Part shown: positions 11,659-22,119 of the stretch, piece after piece
How the letters are laid out: each line of letters begins with the position of its first letter
Numbering within the stretch: the first letter of the stretch is position 1
Assembly (NCBI GenBank): GCA_905221615.1
Contig: CAJNDT010000609.1
Location: forward strand, 62,001 to 126,000
Reading direction: 5' to 3'
Length of the DNA: 64,000 bases
Source: Symbiodinium sp. CCMP2592
Lineage: Eukaryota > Sar > Dinophyceae > Suessiales > Symbiodiniaceae
The notes under the pieces: generated by a model
Told to the model about the DNA's origin: nothing
Seen by the model: only the letters and a program-made list of their open reading frames with translations
Databases searched by the model: none
Translations under genes and position numbers: made by a program

Positions 11659-11692
11659 CGTCGTCGTCGTCGTCGTCGTCGTCGTCATCGCA
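11659..11692. repeat. CGT trinucleotide microsatellite
   Basis: About nine CGT units ending in CATCG, 110 bp downstream of the AGT tract. The intervening sequence is also triplet-biased. Confidence 0.9.
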
Positions 11693-11860
11693 GTGGTGCG
11701 TTCGGTGCATCTTGGAGTGGCTTAGAGGTGCGTCCTGGAGGGCGGGGTAAAAGAATATATGCCCACATAAGCCATGGATCCACAATCAATCACACGATGA
11801 ATTTGATCGATATGGTTTGAATCGTTCTTTCCTAGCATGCGCCTCAACTGTTTCAACAAG

Positions 11861-12220
11861 TCAGGAGCACATGGTCCATCTAGAATGGCAATGCTGGTCT
11901 TTCACGTGTGTCCTTGGTTGAAGCTTCTGGAAGGCTAGGTAGAGCTGACCCAAGTTATTGTAACAGGATTCAGGTACAAGGCCCAGGCGAGCTCCCTGGG
12001 TCAACTCTGGCTTGGAATCGTTTGGCTCAGGGTCGCAGTCGCGACGTGCCTCGACAAGATAATTAGCTTGGTCTCGCTTGTTCACCCAACGCTTTTTGCG
12101 AACGAGCCCCGCATATAATATAGGTCCCTTCCCTCCGGTCTCCGCACCTCCCACCTTCCGGTCTGGCGCACCTCCTTGCATCCGCGTTTCATTGTTTTTA
12201 GCTTTCGAGTTTAGCATCAC
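11861..12220 (-). CDS. Hypothetical exon-like ORF, minus strand
   Basis: The minus frame encodes 119 residues. The segment from about 12118 to 11925 is most protein-like: basic (RKKRWVNKRDQANYLVEARR), then acidic/proline-containing, then CYNNLGQLYLAFQKLQ. The first 35 codons look less convincing, so the real exon probably starts inside. No family recognised and no neighbour that explains it. Confidence 0.3.
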   Translation of the reverse strand: MMLNSKAKNNETRMQGGAPDRKVGGAETGGKGPILYAGLVRKKRWVNKRDQANYLVEARRDCDPEPNDSKPELTQGARLGLVPESCYNNLGQLYLAFQKLQPRTHVKDQHCHSRWTMCS

Positions 12221-12612
12221 TAGCTTGTGCTTCGGTTCTGTAGTCGAAGGTTAGTTCTACACACCCTACATTGTCATACATGTTATCAACCTTGGAAATT
12301 CTCGGCCCTCGTCACTTTGCAAAGAGACGGTCTCATTTGCTATGGGCTGGGATGGTTAGGCTAGTGCTGTAGCAACACAAATTGAGAAGATGCTTGCGTA
12401 CCACAACCCTGCGGGCTCAAGCAGCCCTTGCACTTTTGCAGCTATCTACCCTAAACGAATGCAGCCTAGGTCGCCTGCAATTTGTTAACATGTTCGCCCA
12501 GACAGCAGACGAGTCGCCACAAGAGTTCGTTAATCATATTGCATTTGGGTACTAAGTAACGGCAGGTTCTCACATAGAAGTCAGGGTTTAGTAGCGCTAG
12601 AAATGTTGATCA

Positions 12613-13008
12613 ATGTGCAACTGCCTGGACGTCGAGCGTAGCGAGGGATATGCGAGCGAAGTGGCTTCAGAACGTAGACGTTACTTGGAGCAGGAGATGC
12701 CAGGCTTTGAGGCGTCGAAGTGGGCCTTATTCCAGGGGGAGAGGTTAGTCCATCGCAACAAGTTGCTGTGTGAGGAGGAGGACATCCGCTACCTGTTCAA
12801 GGAGTCTACAAGCAAACCTGGCCAACGGAGGACTCGCCGCAGCCAAGGTCACGAACAACAGTTTAGTTTGCCCAATATGAAATGCCCTCGCAACTGCTTC
12901 GAAACACCTGGCCAAATGACTGAGAAGAAAAGGGAGCGAAACAATTGCAAGCATCATTGTTTGAGGACTGCGGACATGCTATACACTACATCTCGCTACA
13001 TTTTGTGA
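12613..13008 (+). CDS. Hypothetical charged, helical protein or exon
   Basis: Codons 5-65 give a strongly charged, probably alpha-helical stretch (VASERRRYLEQEMPGF, then FQGERLVHRNKLLCEEEDIR), typical of a coiled-coil or linker region. The last 50 codons are basic and Cys-containing and may be intronic read-through. The upstream ATG at 12613 is in no obvious context, so I would treat 12625-12830 as the core exon. No function is proposed. Confidence 0.38.
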   Translation: MCNCLDVERSEGYASEVASERRRYLEQEMPGFEASKWALFQGERLVHRNKLLCEEEDIRYLFKESTSKPGQRRTRRSQGHEQQFSLPNMKCPRNCFETPGQMTEKKRERNNCKHHCLRTADMLYTTSRYIL

Positions 13009-13361
13009 AATATTTTGATGCAGTTCAAGCATCGAAGTCCACATCATCCAGCTCTTCTGGAAGAGGCTCCTGGCCTTAGGACTTTCTGCTTGAATCCCTG
13101 GTCCACTGATTCCAGAACAGAAACTTCCTAGCCTGTAGCCTTGGCCCGGAAGGAGCATTTGCCATCCATTGGTGTGCTGGTGCATGCCACGTGCTGTGAC
13201 TATGCCAACTACCGGTCTTCCTTTTCGGGGTGGTACTGAAGCGGCTCCTGGCAACAAAGCTTGGCTTACTTGGCATTGGCTTGTTTACCCTTTCGCCCCT
13301 TGCACTGATTCTCTAAAGCACAACGCCCACACCTCAGGCTCGTGCCAAGTCTCCAGTCACG

Positions 13362-13589
13362 GTGCTTGGAGCACATGTTTTCGAGGAGTTCTGGAATTCC
13401 AACGGGGCCCGGGTTTGCGGCTTGGCTTTCGGGGCCCAGGAATTTGGGATTGTGGAGTTTGAAAGTATCCTGGGCTTGCCTGCCTCCAGGACTCATGTAC
13501 AGCAACTTAATGCCTATAACTGTGACCGGAATGCCTGCACCCTACTCAGAGCCCAAAATCCAAGCATGCTTCCGTGGAACCTTTGGTGA
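13362..13589 (+). CDS. Hypothetical exon-like ORF, 75 codons
   Basis: The frame runs from TTG at 13362 to TGA at 13587. It is compact and protein-like, with Gly/Ala/Glu/Phe-rich text (VFEEFWNSNGARVCGLAFG, EFGIVEFESILGLP). It overlaps a longer frame (13342-13617) whose composition is poorer. Probably a fragment of a spliced gene; family unknown. Confidence 0.3.
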   Translation: MLGAHVFEEFWNSNGARVCGLAFGAQEFGIVEFESILGLPASRTHVQQLNAYNCDRNACTLLRAQNPSMLPWNLW

Positions 13590-14094
13590 TAGCCCCCTGT
13601 CGGAAAGACCCAAATGACCTAAATGCTGGCCTGACTCGTAGAAGGCCATACATACAAGCAGCATTACTACCCCTGGCCGACGGCGCTGACGACAAGCTGC
13701 CAGGTTCCTTGCAAGCTTGGTCGATCGCATCTAGGTTTTACTGCAGTGAGTGGAGGCTGGTACCCAAAATTGTGGCTGGCTTGTTTAGAGCTATCGCTTT
13801 CCGACATCCGCCATGCTTGTTCCATGACACGGAGGCGCCTCCTTTATGGTCTAGGGGCACCTCAATGATGGATTGGATGATGGGATCTCACGACATGATA
13901 TTATATATATATATATGCACACGTACTGCACCACCATGCATCAAGCAGCTGCGATGGAGCTCGCGGCTGTCTTGCGCAGCACCCTTTGGACGTAGTAGGG
14001 GTTGGTGCACAGGGAAACTATTATGGGACACCGGGAGCCAGCGCGGGCTGCTGATGGCGGACAGACATCTGGAACACCTATCTATAATGCAATG

Positions 14095-14884
14095 TCAGCA
14101 CTTGTTCGTGAAGCCTGTGGGTGGCATCAAGTCCAATAGGTCATCGAACTGCTCGCTCAGAGCCCTGATCATCCTAACATTGCGGTCGGGAGTCTCCTGC
14201 CTGCTTTCACGGGCCTGCATAAGGCGCGCTCGACGCGCCGCCTTTGGCTCCTGCGAGTCCCCAGCATCGTACATGAAGCGCGGTGCCTGCTGCGCCTGTC
14301 CCCGCTCATCCACACCCTTCTTGCCGGCGCCCTTTGTCACTCGCATCCACAGCATCAGGTCCATTTGCCCGACCCAGCTCATCCGCACCCTTCTTGCCCG
14401 TGTCACCCTCATCCATAGCTTTGCGTGCCAAACACGGGCCTTGACCTTCTGCGGGGTCACTTTCAGGCTCCGGCTTCTCCGAGGTTGGCAGAGCCGGGGG
14501 GGTCGTGACCTCTGGCCCTGAGAAATCATGCGACTTGGCACGACACATTCCATCACCAATCGAATCACTCGAAGCTTTGCGCTTCAAGCCAGCCTGACGC
14601 CCAGTGTCCTTGGGCTCATCAGGCTTCTTCACACTGCAGGCCTTTGCAACCTTCACACGCTTGCCAGCGGGCTTGGTAGCCGCCGTCTTCATCTGCTGCT
14701 TTTCCTGTTTGTGCGCAGCCTTTAGCCCCCGCTGCTGCTCACGCACGTTAGCGGTTGACAGGCTGAGATCGTCAGGCAGCTTGCCTTGCAACTCTGCCGG
14801 GAGGGCAGCACGATCAGGAAGGAGGGGCTTCCGGTCCTGAAGCCACGCAACGCGGCACAGGCTAAGAGCATGGAAAATGAACAT
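14095..14884 (-). pseudogene. Basic, lysine-rich protein gene with a one-base frame break
   Basis: The minus strand encodes a basic low-complexity protein. From about 14840 it reads Lys/Ala-rich text, with a nuclear-localisation-like cluster (GLKRKASSDS) and a Pro/Glu-rich segment (EKPEPESDPAEG). Two related repeats follow, containing DEGDTGKKGADE and, after the break, GAGKKGVDERG. Dropping one G of the GGG at 14330-14332 joins the frames, after which the protein continues to 14095 with a charged Arg-rich helix and the tail LSEQFDDLLDLMPPTGF. The frame break could be a true mutation, a sequencing slip in a homopolymer, or an unrecognised tiny intron. The first 20 codons may be upstream intron. 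Function unknown; a nuclear role is only suggested by composition. Confidence 0.5.
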
Positions 14885-15013
14885 GTAATTGCAGCACGTG
14901 AAAGCTGATCAGCGTACACTTAGCCATGAGAACCGGTCCTTGAACCCAGGGCGGGCGTGGGTCGATGTTCCGCTGCTTGATGAAGCATTCGACGAAGATG
15001 CTGGTGTAGCATC

Positions 15014-15504
15014 CTATAGGCTATAAGACAAGTAGCGGGAATGCACACACAGAAGAAAGAAAAACACTGGCACATCACATGCGATATGTGTGAGCGCAGA
15101 CACATGGTTGTCATGAATTTGCAGCCCAGCATGCAAATCCACATCGGAACCAGTTCCAGCAACTTTGATCATATCATCATCCCATGGAATCAGATTGAAA
15201 ACTTCCAGAGAATCGCGAACATCTGCACCGTCGGGCCCACTTTCCATTTCCTGTGTCAGTCGTTTATTGCGAATCAGCACATATGCATACGCACATTTTG
15301 ACACCACAGCTCCCGGGAACTGTACGTGACCACAACTTCTAGGATATTTATGCCAGCTTCTCGGGGTGCCAAAGAGGCATCAATATCCTCCATATCGAGG
15401 CCATGCCACCAGTCATCCTCCTCCGTAGGCATGGTCTTGAGCAAACTGTTGTTGTGATGGTTGAATATAGTCATGGAGTCTAAATTAATGGCATGGGGCC
15501 CCAA
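15014..15504 (-). CDS. Two exon-like ORFs, minus strand, possibly one gene
   Basis: The upstream piece (15504 to about 15310) is acidic, with EEDDWWHGLDMEDIDASLAP. The downstream piece (about 15245 to 15060) reads EMESGPDGADVRDSLEVFN, then IPWDDDMIKVAGTGSDVDL. Both have balanced composition with few rare residues. A polypyrimidine-poor but plausible acceptor (GACACAG) precedes the second at about 15251. They lie upstream, in the minus sense, of the lysine-rich ORF at 14095-14884 and could belong to the same transcript; I cannot prove the junctions. No family recognised. Confidence 0.33.
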
Positions 15505-15617
15505 GATTCCATAATATTCTCTAGAATCTTAAGGGAGGGCGTGCTACATGTACGTACATGTCGGTGGCTAGTGGCACACACTGTACATATAAATATATAA
15601 CTTAGCGTATACGTAAT

Positions 15618-15660
15618 ACCCTGAAACCCTAAACCCCCAAACCATGAAACCCTAAACCCT
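15618..15660. repeat. Short interstitial telomere-like tract (CCCTAAA-type)
   Basis: Degenerate CCCTAAA units: CCCTGAAACCCTAAACCCCC, then CCATGAAACCCTAAACCCT. This matches the plant-type TTTAGGG telomere repeat on the other strand, as reported for dinoflagellates. Followed by an AT-rich stretch and TAG-rich triplets (15735-15765). Confidence 0.75.
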
Positions 15661-15879
15661 ATATATTATGTAGTACTAGTAACTTACTACTCCACTAAAA
15701 ATATATTAACATAGTGGTACTAGACTAGTATAGTGTAGTAGTAGCAGTAGTAGTGGTAGTAGTACATGGTTCCAGGAGGCCTTTGGGAATGCAAATCCTG
15801 AAAGGGTGCAATGCAATACATACTGAATATCCTTTCCAGGTTCCATGTGTAGCTACCACTTGCTCCTGCGGCACGTCGT

Positions 15880-16312
15880 CATGGCGGATTCCAGAAGAGA
15901 AGCTCGAGCATGATGTCGTCGACAGATCCTCTGATCAGGTTCTTGAAGTATGTCATGCGCAATACTGCTCAATAATCTCCATGCGCACATCTTGCTAATT
16001 GTTTAACTGATTGAAGGGTAACACCGCCAAGATTCCCCAAAGGAGCCTCCATGGCTGTCTATCATGATCTGCGTCATCTCCCTGTCCAAATCCTGAGCGC
16101 AAAGCCAGGTATCATGATGCAGTCAATATACATTCGAAGTCATCAGGAGCACATTCATCCTGTAAGACCTGCATTCTAATGAACATTATTATTGAGCCTG
16201 GTAACCTCTTCTCAAGTTCTTGGAGCCAACTCAGGTGCGTCTTTTCTCGGCAGGGAGCGCCTCTGGCGGCACTGGTTATGATTGTAAAGCAGCTGCGCCT
16301 GTAAGCAGTCAC
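15880..16312 (-). CDS. Possible exon fragments, minus strand
   Basis: Two protein-like minus-strand pieces lie close together. One is at about 16240-16110, containing HLSWLQELEKRLPG and LQDECAPDDFECI. A second at about 15965-15885 contains MTYFKNLIRGSVDDIMLELL. They are in different frames with stops between, so an intron is needed to connect them. Unrecognised; could be chance. Confidence 0.22.
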
Positions 16313-19016
16313 TTTGTGTGCAGCGTGCTATTCGCAAGCTGCTCATGAAGTTCACATGTCTGGAGGCAGGGTGGCAATGCAAGCACGAAGACCAGGCCGC
16401 CCACACCATGTCCGGAAGACTGGCTACAAATGGCTACAATGCGCGCGTAGCTTAGCTAAGCTTGTGCAGCTTTTTTGCTTTCATGCTGGCGACAGGATGT
16501 TTGACGTAAGGCTTCAATTGTGTTAGCTGCTGTGTTGAGTGTCGGGCGCTGGGGACCTTTGAACATAGCCAGTCCTGCTTCATGCAAGAATCTGCTATTG
16601 TAGCAGCACGGAAAGAATAGGCTAAAGCCTCAGCACCGGGCCGGGATCAGCTTTGAGGTTTCGGAGAATTGGGCATTGTTGATCTCCAGTAGGGCCTTCC
16701 AGAGCCTGCCTCTAGAAAGCACAGAACAAAGTTGGGGAGGAGCTTCTGACATATATCGTGGCATCACAAGAAAAGCGATCAATAAACTTCATTTCAGAAG
16801 AAGTCATGCGCATAAGAATGATCCGTAGATAGATGCCTCCACACGGGTTCAAGAACAACCGGGAAAAAGGATGTCTGCAAGTTCCCAACTCGCATGTTAC
16901 AGAAACCGGAATGTGCACACTGTAGTGAACGTGTCTGATTTCCGGAACAAACGGATACACTTCAAAAATCAAGGCCAAACTGTACAGTGACACCCTGCCA
17001 ATCTCGAGATGAACATCTGATATGTTTTCACATGCACTGCCTTTCTGGGCAGCAGCGGGTTTCCCGTGGAGTTGTTTTCTCACAGCAGGCATACCTTTTG
17101 CCAGAATCTTTCAGGTCGCTGAATGAAGCACAATTCCGAGGGCAGGGAGTTTAGCTCAGAATCTGCTTCCTCACTTGTGAGACCAGCCGCCGACCTGCAG
17201 ATTTGATTCGTGGGGGGTTGAAGCTCATGGTCCTGCAAGGATGGTTTCAGAGTGTAGGCTTAGGGTTCACGTTGCATGGCTTTTAGGGTTTTAGGGTTCA
17301 TGTTTAGTTTTGCGTGGTCTGGAACTTTAGGCCAGGTACTAGCAAAGTACTTCGAAAAAGCGGCCTCGACATGCAAGCCGATACACTAGGCCTGACAGCG
17401 CATGAGCCCAAAAGCGGTGGGGAGCACGTAGGACGGCGGGAGCTTGTCCACCATCTCTGTTGCGAAGATCCATTCTCTCTCCATGTCCTTCAGGGCTTGG
17501 ACACCGTGCTGGACGTTCAAGCATGCCGCCGCTTTCCGATCAAAGCTACATTAGTCATTAGTCATTAGACAGTGCTGCAGCAGGTGTTCAAGCAGGAAGA
17601 GAAATAAGGATGACATCCATGCCAGGGATTCCGGGTCCGAGGTAGCGCCGCTACAGTGAAGCCCATCTCTGACCGCAGCGTCAGCTAAACCCAACATGTA
17701 GCAGAATATGCCAAGTATCAGCCGGCCATGAAACGTGAACATGACTAGTAGCCGGATTAGTTTGCCACGAGCTCACCGCTGGCCAAGGCGCGTGACGCAA
17801 GGAAGCGGATCTGGTGTTCTGGAATTCTGGAAGTCCTTGGCCTCGGATTGCAGCTAAAGGTTCAGAGGTAAGTGGAATCCAATGTGCGGGCTAATGACGC
17901 AATGTGCAAAGTAGAGACGCAGTGCGTGGAAAACGACGATAAAGATGCGCACGTGATCTTGACTTGTCTGAGTATCGTCTGCCAAGACCTGACACTGTAT
18001 GGATTGCAGCCGCTACACGCCAGAGCCATCATGTAGCACGACAACGAACAATGCTACTTGCCATGCAGCCACACGGGCACTGAACGAGTCTTCTGCAGCA
18101 TAATTGCCGCAGTGTAGGCCCAACGGGTTACGGCTCCGGTCGCAAGTGCAAGTGGCCTCGCATGCGATCAGTTCTTCCGTCCAGCCGCGTCCTTCGCGCC
18201 ATTCCTGGTAACCACATCTCGAACAGATAATGATCAGGCTCATCCGTGAGGGGTTCAATCGAACGGTCAAGTGCATGAGAAGACGTTTCAGCAACTGAGG
18301 GCCGTTGTCCGACATGCGAATGGCACCACTGCACTTTCTTGGAGTTCTGTGGAGAAGATCTGGCCATAGCAGCGCCCAAAGATTTTGCGAAGCCATGGCT
18401 GGGTTGCCACCCACAAACCTCTGACCAGATCATGAATTGAAACGCGACCCGTGGAAGGTTGCCTTAAAGGGGTTTTGGCTTTCTTCTCACGAAGCCAGAC
18501 ATAATCTGCATATCGCGCAAAGTGTTGCTTGGCGCTCTCAGCATGAGAGGGCTTCAGCTGATAGATGTGGCAGGTCCAGCAACTTCGAAGCTGAATTTGA
18601 TGCTGATTGGAGCAAGGCCTGTTGAACAAATGTAAATTGTACTGTTGAACGTTCTGTCATCGTAGAGCCACTGGTGGTGTTGCTTGTTTACATTGCATAG
18701 TGAGTGGCCTTTGCAGGGCCCTCGACTTAGATCCTCCCTACCGACATGCGTGTACTTGGTCAAGGAGGCCATTGGCACAAAAAATGCTGTGGTGCCATCA
18801 AAAATGTGTGTGGTGAAATCTGTTGAAGATTCGTGCGCTCTGGAGCTTGCGGAAGGCAGAGTGAAACTCAGTTGTACCTCGCACGATCGCAAAGGACCGA
18901 TCTGCTGCAGCTCCTCAATGATTTTGATGAGCCTCCAGAAAAGAACAGAACTGACTAGTGGCTCAACATAGTGCGTGCGTCCAGTCGGTTGGCTGAGGTG
19001 AGCGCGGAGCTCCTAG
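16313..19016. other. No confident gene
   Basis: Only short overlapping ORFs on both strands, none with a recognisable domain. A small telomere-like remnant (TTTTAGGGTTTTAGGGTTC) lies at about 17281-17299. The frames at 17314-17568 and 18684-18971 (plus) and 18013-18414 (minus) are the longest; none is convincing. Confidence 0.4.
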
Positions 19017-19517
19017 CAGGAGATCGAGCGGTGCTGGAACGCCGAGGCTTGCTGCGAGAAGCTGGAGTCCGCAAAGAACGTCGAGCGAGAGAAGGCTCGG
19101 GGCGACAGCTCTAAGGGGCGATCTGCTCAACACGTTTGGCTTAGGCAATGCTTAGCAGAGTTTGCTGCCTCTTGCACCGTCAGTTTCCTTGACAAAGGCA
19201 TTTTGAGAACGCTCCTCAGGGGGGCAATGCGTCCAGAAATTCAAGCCCACCAGCGTGGTGCGGCAAGAATCCTCTCTGCCAGGTGCCGTAGGGAAGCTGA
19301 CACTTCCGGGCACCGATTTTGGAGATGCCCAGCAATACAACACTTGCGTGATTCCACATTCCCATCTGGCCTGCCACATGATTCGAGCGTCGTGTTAGCA
19401 CGCTTGGGGGTTGTGCCAACAGGTGCAGACAGACAAGTTGCCCAGTCCATCCAAAAGTACTTAGTTGCTGTGGTGCGAGCTACCTCGGAATGCTCCGTGA
19501 GACAGCGCGCTACGTAA
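19017..19517 (+). pseudogene. C-terminal fragment of a LINE-type reverse transcriptase
   Basis: The frame is open from just after a TAG at 19014 to TAA at 19515. It contains a charged helical start, then WLRQCLAEFAASCTVSFLDK and AHQRGAARILSARCRREADT, leading to SGHRFWRCPAIQHLRD. The Cys...His-Arg-x-Trp-x-Cys-Pro arrangement is the usual C-terminal Cys/His signature of non-LTR (LINE) polyproteins; here the first Cys pair is reduced to a single Cys. The catalytic reverse-transcriptase part is missing, as in a 5'-truncated insertion. No poly(A) tail or target duplication was identified. It opens the mobile-element cluster reaching to 27.2 kb. Confidence 0.5.
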
Positions 19518-19566
19518 ACAACTTGACAAACACAGTGCCTACGAGCATGCACTCCAGCATCCGCAT

Positions 19567-19773
19567 TTGCCCATTGTTCCGTCACCTTTGCCAAAACCTC
19601 TTTCAGGATCACCCAATGACATAGTGGTCTATGTCCAGTCTTACAAGCCAGGAAGGCGAAGAAGGTCGGGGCCAAGCAGAGCGGTGCTGGACAGTCCAAG
19701 AAGGGACGCGTCCGCTAGACAAGTTTTGATGGAGGGCAGACTTCTGAACAAGAATCTCCGAATATTGCAGTAG
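19567..19773 (+). CDS. Unrecognised basic ORF after the LINE fragment
   Basis: A 68-codon frame from TTG at 19567 with Pro-rich start (VPSPLPKPLSGSP) and basic centre (KPGRRRRSGPSRAV). It lies in another frame 50 bp downstream of the LINE fragment. It may be part of that element's tail or an unrelated exon; the evidence is composition only. Confidence 0.18.
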   Translation: MPIVPSPLPKPLSGSPNDIVVYVQSYKPGRRRRSGPSRAVLDSPRRDASARQVLMEGRLLNKNLRILQ

Positions 19774-19959
19774 ACATGCCAAGGGTACAGCATGTCGCAT
19801 GGTGCATGAGACACTGTTTGCGAGGGCAGGATGGACCTATGAGAAAAAATCTGAGCGTGATAGGCGCTGGTTCGTTTTGCAATGCACCTCATTTCCTCAT
19901 GTGCCTGAGTTTTGTGTCCTTGCTCAGGTCCATCGTTGTCGCTGCCTACCTGGGATGAT

Positions 19960-20690
19960 GCCGCAAGCCCGTAGTGTGCGGCGTGCTGGGTTCGCGGGTT
20001 TTGAGCTTGGGTGCTGGGGTTTGGGGGTTTGTTCGCTGGCTGTTGCGTCTGCGCTCTCTTCTTTGTTCCTGAACCCGCCTGGTCCTTTTAGGCTGTCCCT
20101 CCCCCACCTTTGCCCTGTCAGGTTGGACCGTTCTCCTCTTCATCGACTTCCTTGCTGCCCGGGCCCCTTATTGCTTGTAAGGGTTGGGTTTCCCTAGGTC
20201 CTTACCCCTAGGTTCAGGGCAGCCCCCTCCATCATCCTTGGTTGGGTTTTTGGGTTCCCCTCCCTACCCCCTAGTTCAGGGTTAGTGCCTGCCAAGTGTG
20301 TCTGCGATTTCGGCGGTTGGGGCTAAGGCCAGGTTAAGGTAATCAGGCAGGTCAGGTCTGGAAGGTCAAGCAGGTGCGCGTCCCCGACCCTTCCCCTTAG
20401 GATCCCCAACCCTTCTGCCCTGTATTGTTGTCGCTTGCCGTGGCTCAGGTGTCCAGGGGTTAAGTTGTTGGTTGATATGTACCAGGGGGTGAGGGTTTTA
20501 TTCTCGCTAGTGGGCTCTCGCAACCTGGGTTTTGAGTGATTTAGGGCCCTAGGGGCTTGGTCTTTAGAACTTAGAGGGGTTAGAGCTTTGGAGTTTAAAG
20601 TTTAGCGGGGTAGCGGTTTAGACGTTTAGGAGCCTATAGGCTTTAGAACTTAGGGGGTTTAGTGGATTGGGGTTTACCATGGCTAGCCAC
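19960..20690. repeat. G/T-rich degenerate repeat region, partly telomere-like
   Basis: The plus strand is full of short GGGTTTGGG/GGTTCAGGG/CCCCTAGG words. From about 20540 to 20670 it has degenerate TTTAGGG-like units (TTAGAACTTAGAGGGGTTAG, GTTTAGACGTTTAGGAG, ACTTAGGGGGTTTAG). No gene; the hydrophobic frame at 19799-20197 is a by-product of base composition. A similar G/C-run style reappears on the other side of the RCC1 gene at 22120-22350. Confidence 0.6.
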
Positions 20691-20730
20691 CATTGTCTAG
20701 GCTTAAGGGTTAGCCACCCGTATCTAGGCT

Positions 20731-20821
20731 TATAGTCCCCCTAGTAGATAGAATATGGCTTTGGGTATTTTACAATAAGATCCCCATATCCCCAAATTCT
20801 ATCTACTTAAGGGGGGCTATA
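20731..20821. mobile_element. Small inverted-repeat (hairpin) element, about 91 bp
   Basis: The left arm TATAGTCCCCCTAGTAGATAGAAT has as partner the right arm ending at 20821 (ATTCTATCTACTT, then AAGGGGGGCTATA), an imperfect inverted repeat of about 24 bp. The 40-bp loop is not self-complementary. Each side is flanked by a near-identical direct repeat beginning GTTAGCCACCCGTA (20709 and 20831) and containing ATCTAGGCTTA, with a third, weaker copy near 20681. This fits a MITE-like insertion or a foldback structure; a clean target duplication is not obvious. It lies about 50 bp upstream of the RCC1-repeat ORF. Confidence 0.5.
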
Positions 20822-20873
20822 ATATAACTGTTAGCCACCCGTAATTATCTAGGCTTAACTGTTAACCGCCGCC

Positions 20874-22112
20874 ATGAAGCGCATGCTGAGTGGCGAGCCT
20901 GTCCAGTTTGAAGATCACGATTGGCGGCGTGGCCGGGTGGTAGGCGACAGCTTCGTTGTCAGCTTTCCCGCGCTGATCGGCAACAGCGCGGCTTTTGCTG
21001 CCGTTCTGGGCGATGGCTCCGTTAAGACCTGGGGCAATGCAAGCAGCGGTGGCGACAGCAGTGGTGTGCAAGAGCAACTGAAGAATGTGCAGCAGATACA
21101 AGCGACGGAGAGCGCTTTTGCTGCCATCCTTGCTGATGGTGCAGTACTGACCTGGGGAACTTACCCCAACTACATAGGGCCCGTAAGAGCGCCCACTGAT
21201 CTTCAGGGCGTGGCACAGGTCCAGGCCACCGCGACGGCGTTTTCAGCCATCCGCGCTGATGGATCCGTGAACACGCGGGGCATTGAAGCTGCTGGCGGCA
21301 ATGGCGATCAACTGCGGGCCGTGCGGGCCATTCAAGCTGGCGAGCTGTCCTTTGCGGCAATCCTTGCTGACGGCTCCGTCGTGACATGGGGCCCCTCCAT
21401 CGATGGCGGCGACAGCAGCGATGTCCAAGAGGAACTGAAGAATGTGCCGGCGATCCATGCAGGTAACCCTGCGCCGGTGCTTTTGCTGCTATCCGCGCAG
21501 ATGGGCGCGTGGTCTCCCGGTACGAAACTTCTTTTGGAGGCGACAGCAGCGCTGTGCAAGATAGGCATGAGGAAACGGCAGCAGATTCAGTCCGCGAGGT
21601 ATGCATTTGCTGCCATTCTTGCCGACGGCTCTGTCGTTGCCTGGGGCTGCACAGACGCGGGCGGCGACAGCAGCGCCGTGCAAGCCCAACTACAGAATGT
21701 GCAGGCGATTCAGGCCACAGACCGCGCTTTCGCGGCCATCCTGGCTGACAAATCTGTGGTGAAGTGGGGCGGCGAGTCTCATGGAGGCAACAGCAGGGCT
21801 GTGCAAGCTCAACTGAATAATGTGCAGCAGATCCAGGCCACAGAGCGTGCTTTGCGGCCATCCGCCGCGATGGCACTGTTGTTACCTGGGGCCATGAACG
21901 TTGAGAAGATCCAGGCCACGTCCGGTGCCTTTGCTGCCATTGGCCACTGGCGCAGCGGTGACCTTCATCAATGATGGTGATGGTGGCGACAGCAGGGAAG
22001 TTCAAGAACAGCTCAGGAACGTGCAGCACATCCAGAGCAGTCGGCAGGCCTTTCCCGCCGTCTTGGGCAACGGATCTGTAGTCCCATGGGCCCATGGGGC
22101 TTTCTACCGTAA
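20874..22112 (+). pseudogene. RCC1-like repeat protein gene, frameshifted
   Basis: ATG at 20874 opens a 366-codon frame made of about ten repeats of roughly 42 residues, pattern FAAILADGSVVTWG...GGDSS.VQ.QL.NVQ.IQAT. These are RCC1/HERC-like beta-propeller blades in the variant common in dinoflagellate gene models, where they are often named HERC2-like. No HECT or other catalytic domain is present. The repeat pattern changes frame near 21470 and returns near 21570, loses one T at about 21850, returns near 21897 and shifts again at about 21941. Repeats then continue in another frame to about 22112 (SRQAFPAVLGNGSVVPW). At least five frame changes make this a pseudogene or a badly assembled gene. 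The repeats imply a protein-interaction role in intact relatives. The long minus-strand ORF here is its shadow. Confidence 0.8.
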
Positions 22113-22119
22113 AAGCGAG

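Noticed and set aside
13574-14521. 315-codon plus-strand ORF
   Set aside because: Its second half is antisense to the lysine-rich minus-strand gene, and the whole is Cys/Arg/Leu/Ser-rich without a domain.
19241-19699. 152-codon minus-strand ORF
   Set aside because: Antisense to the LINE C-terminal fragment, which carries the recognisable HRFWRCP motif on the plus strand.
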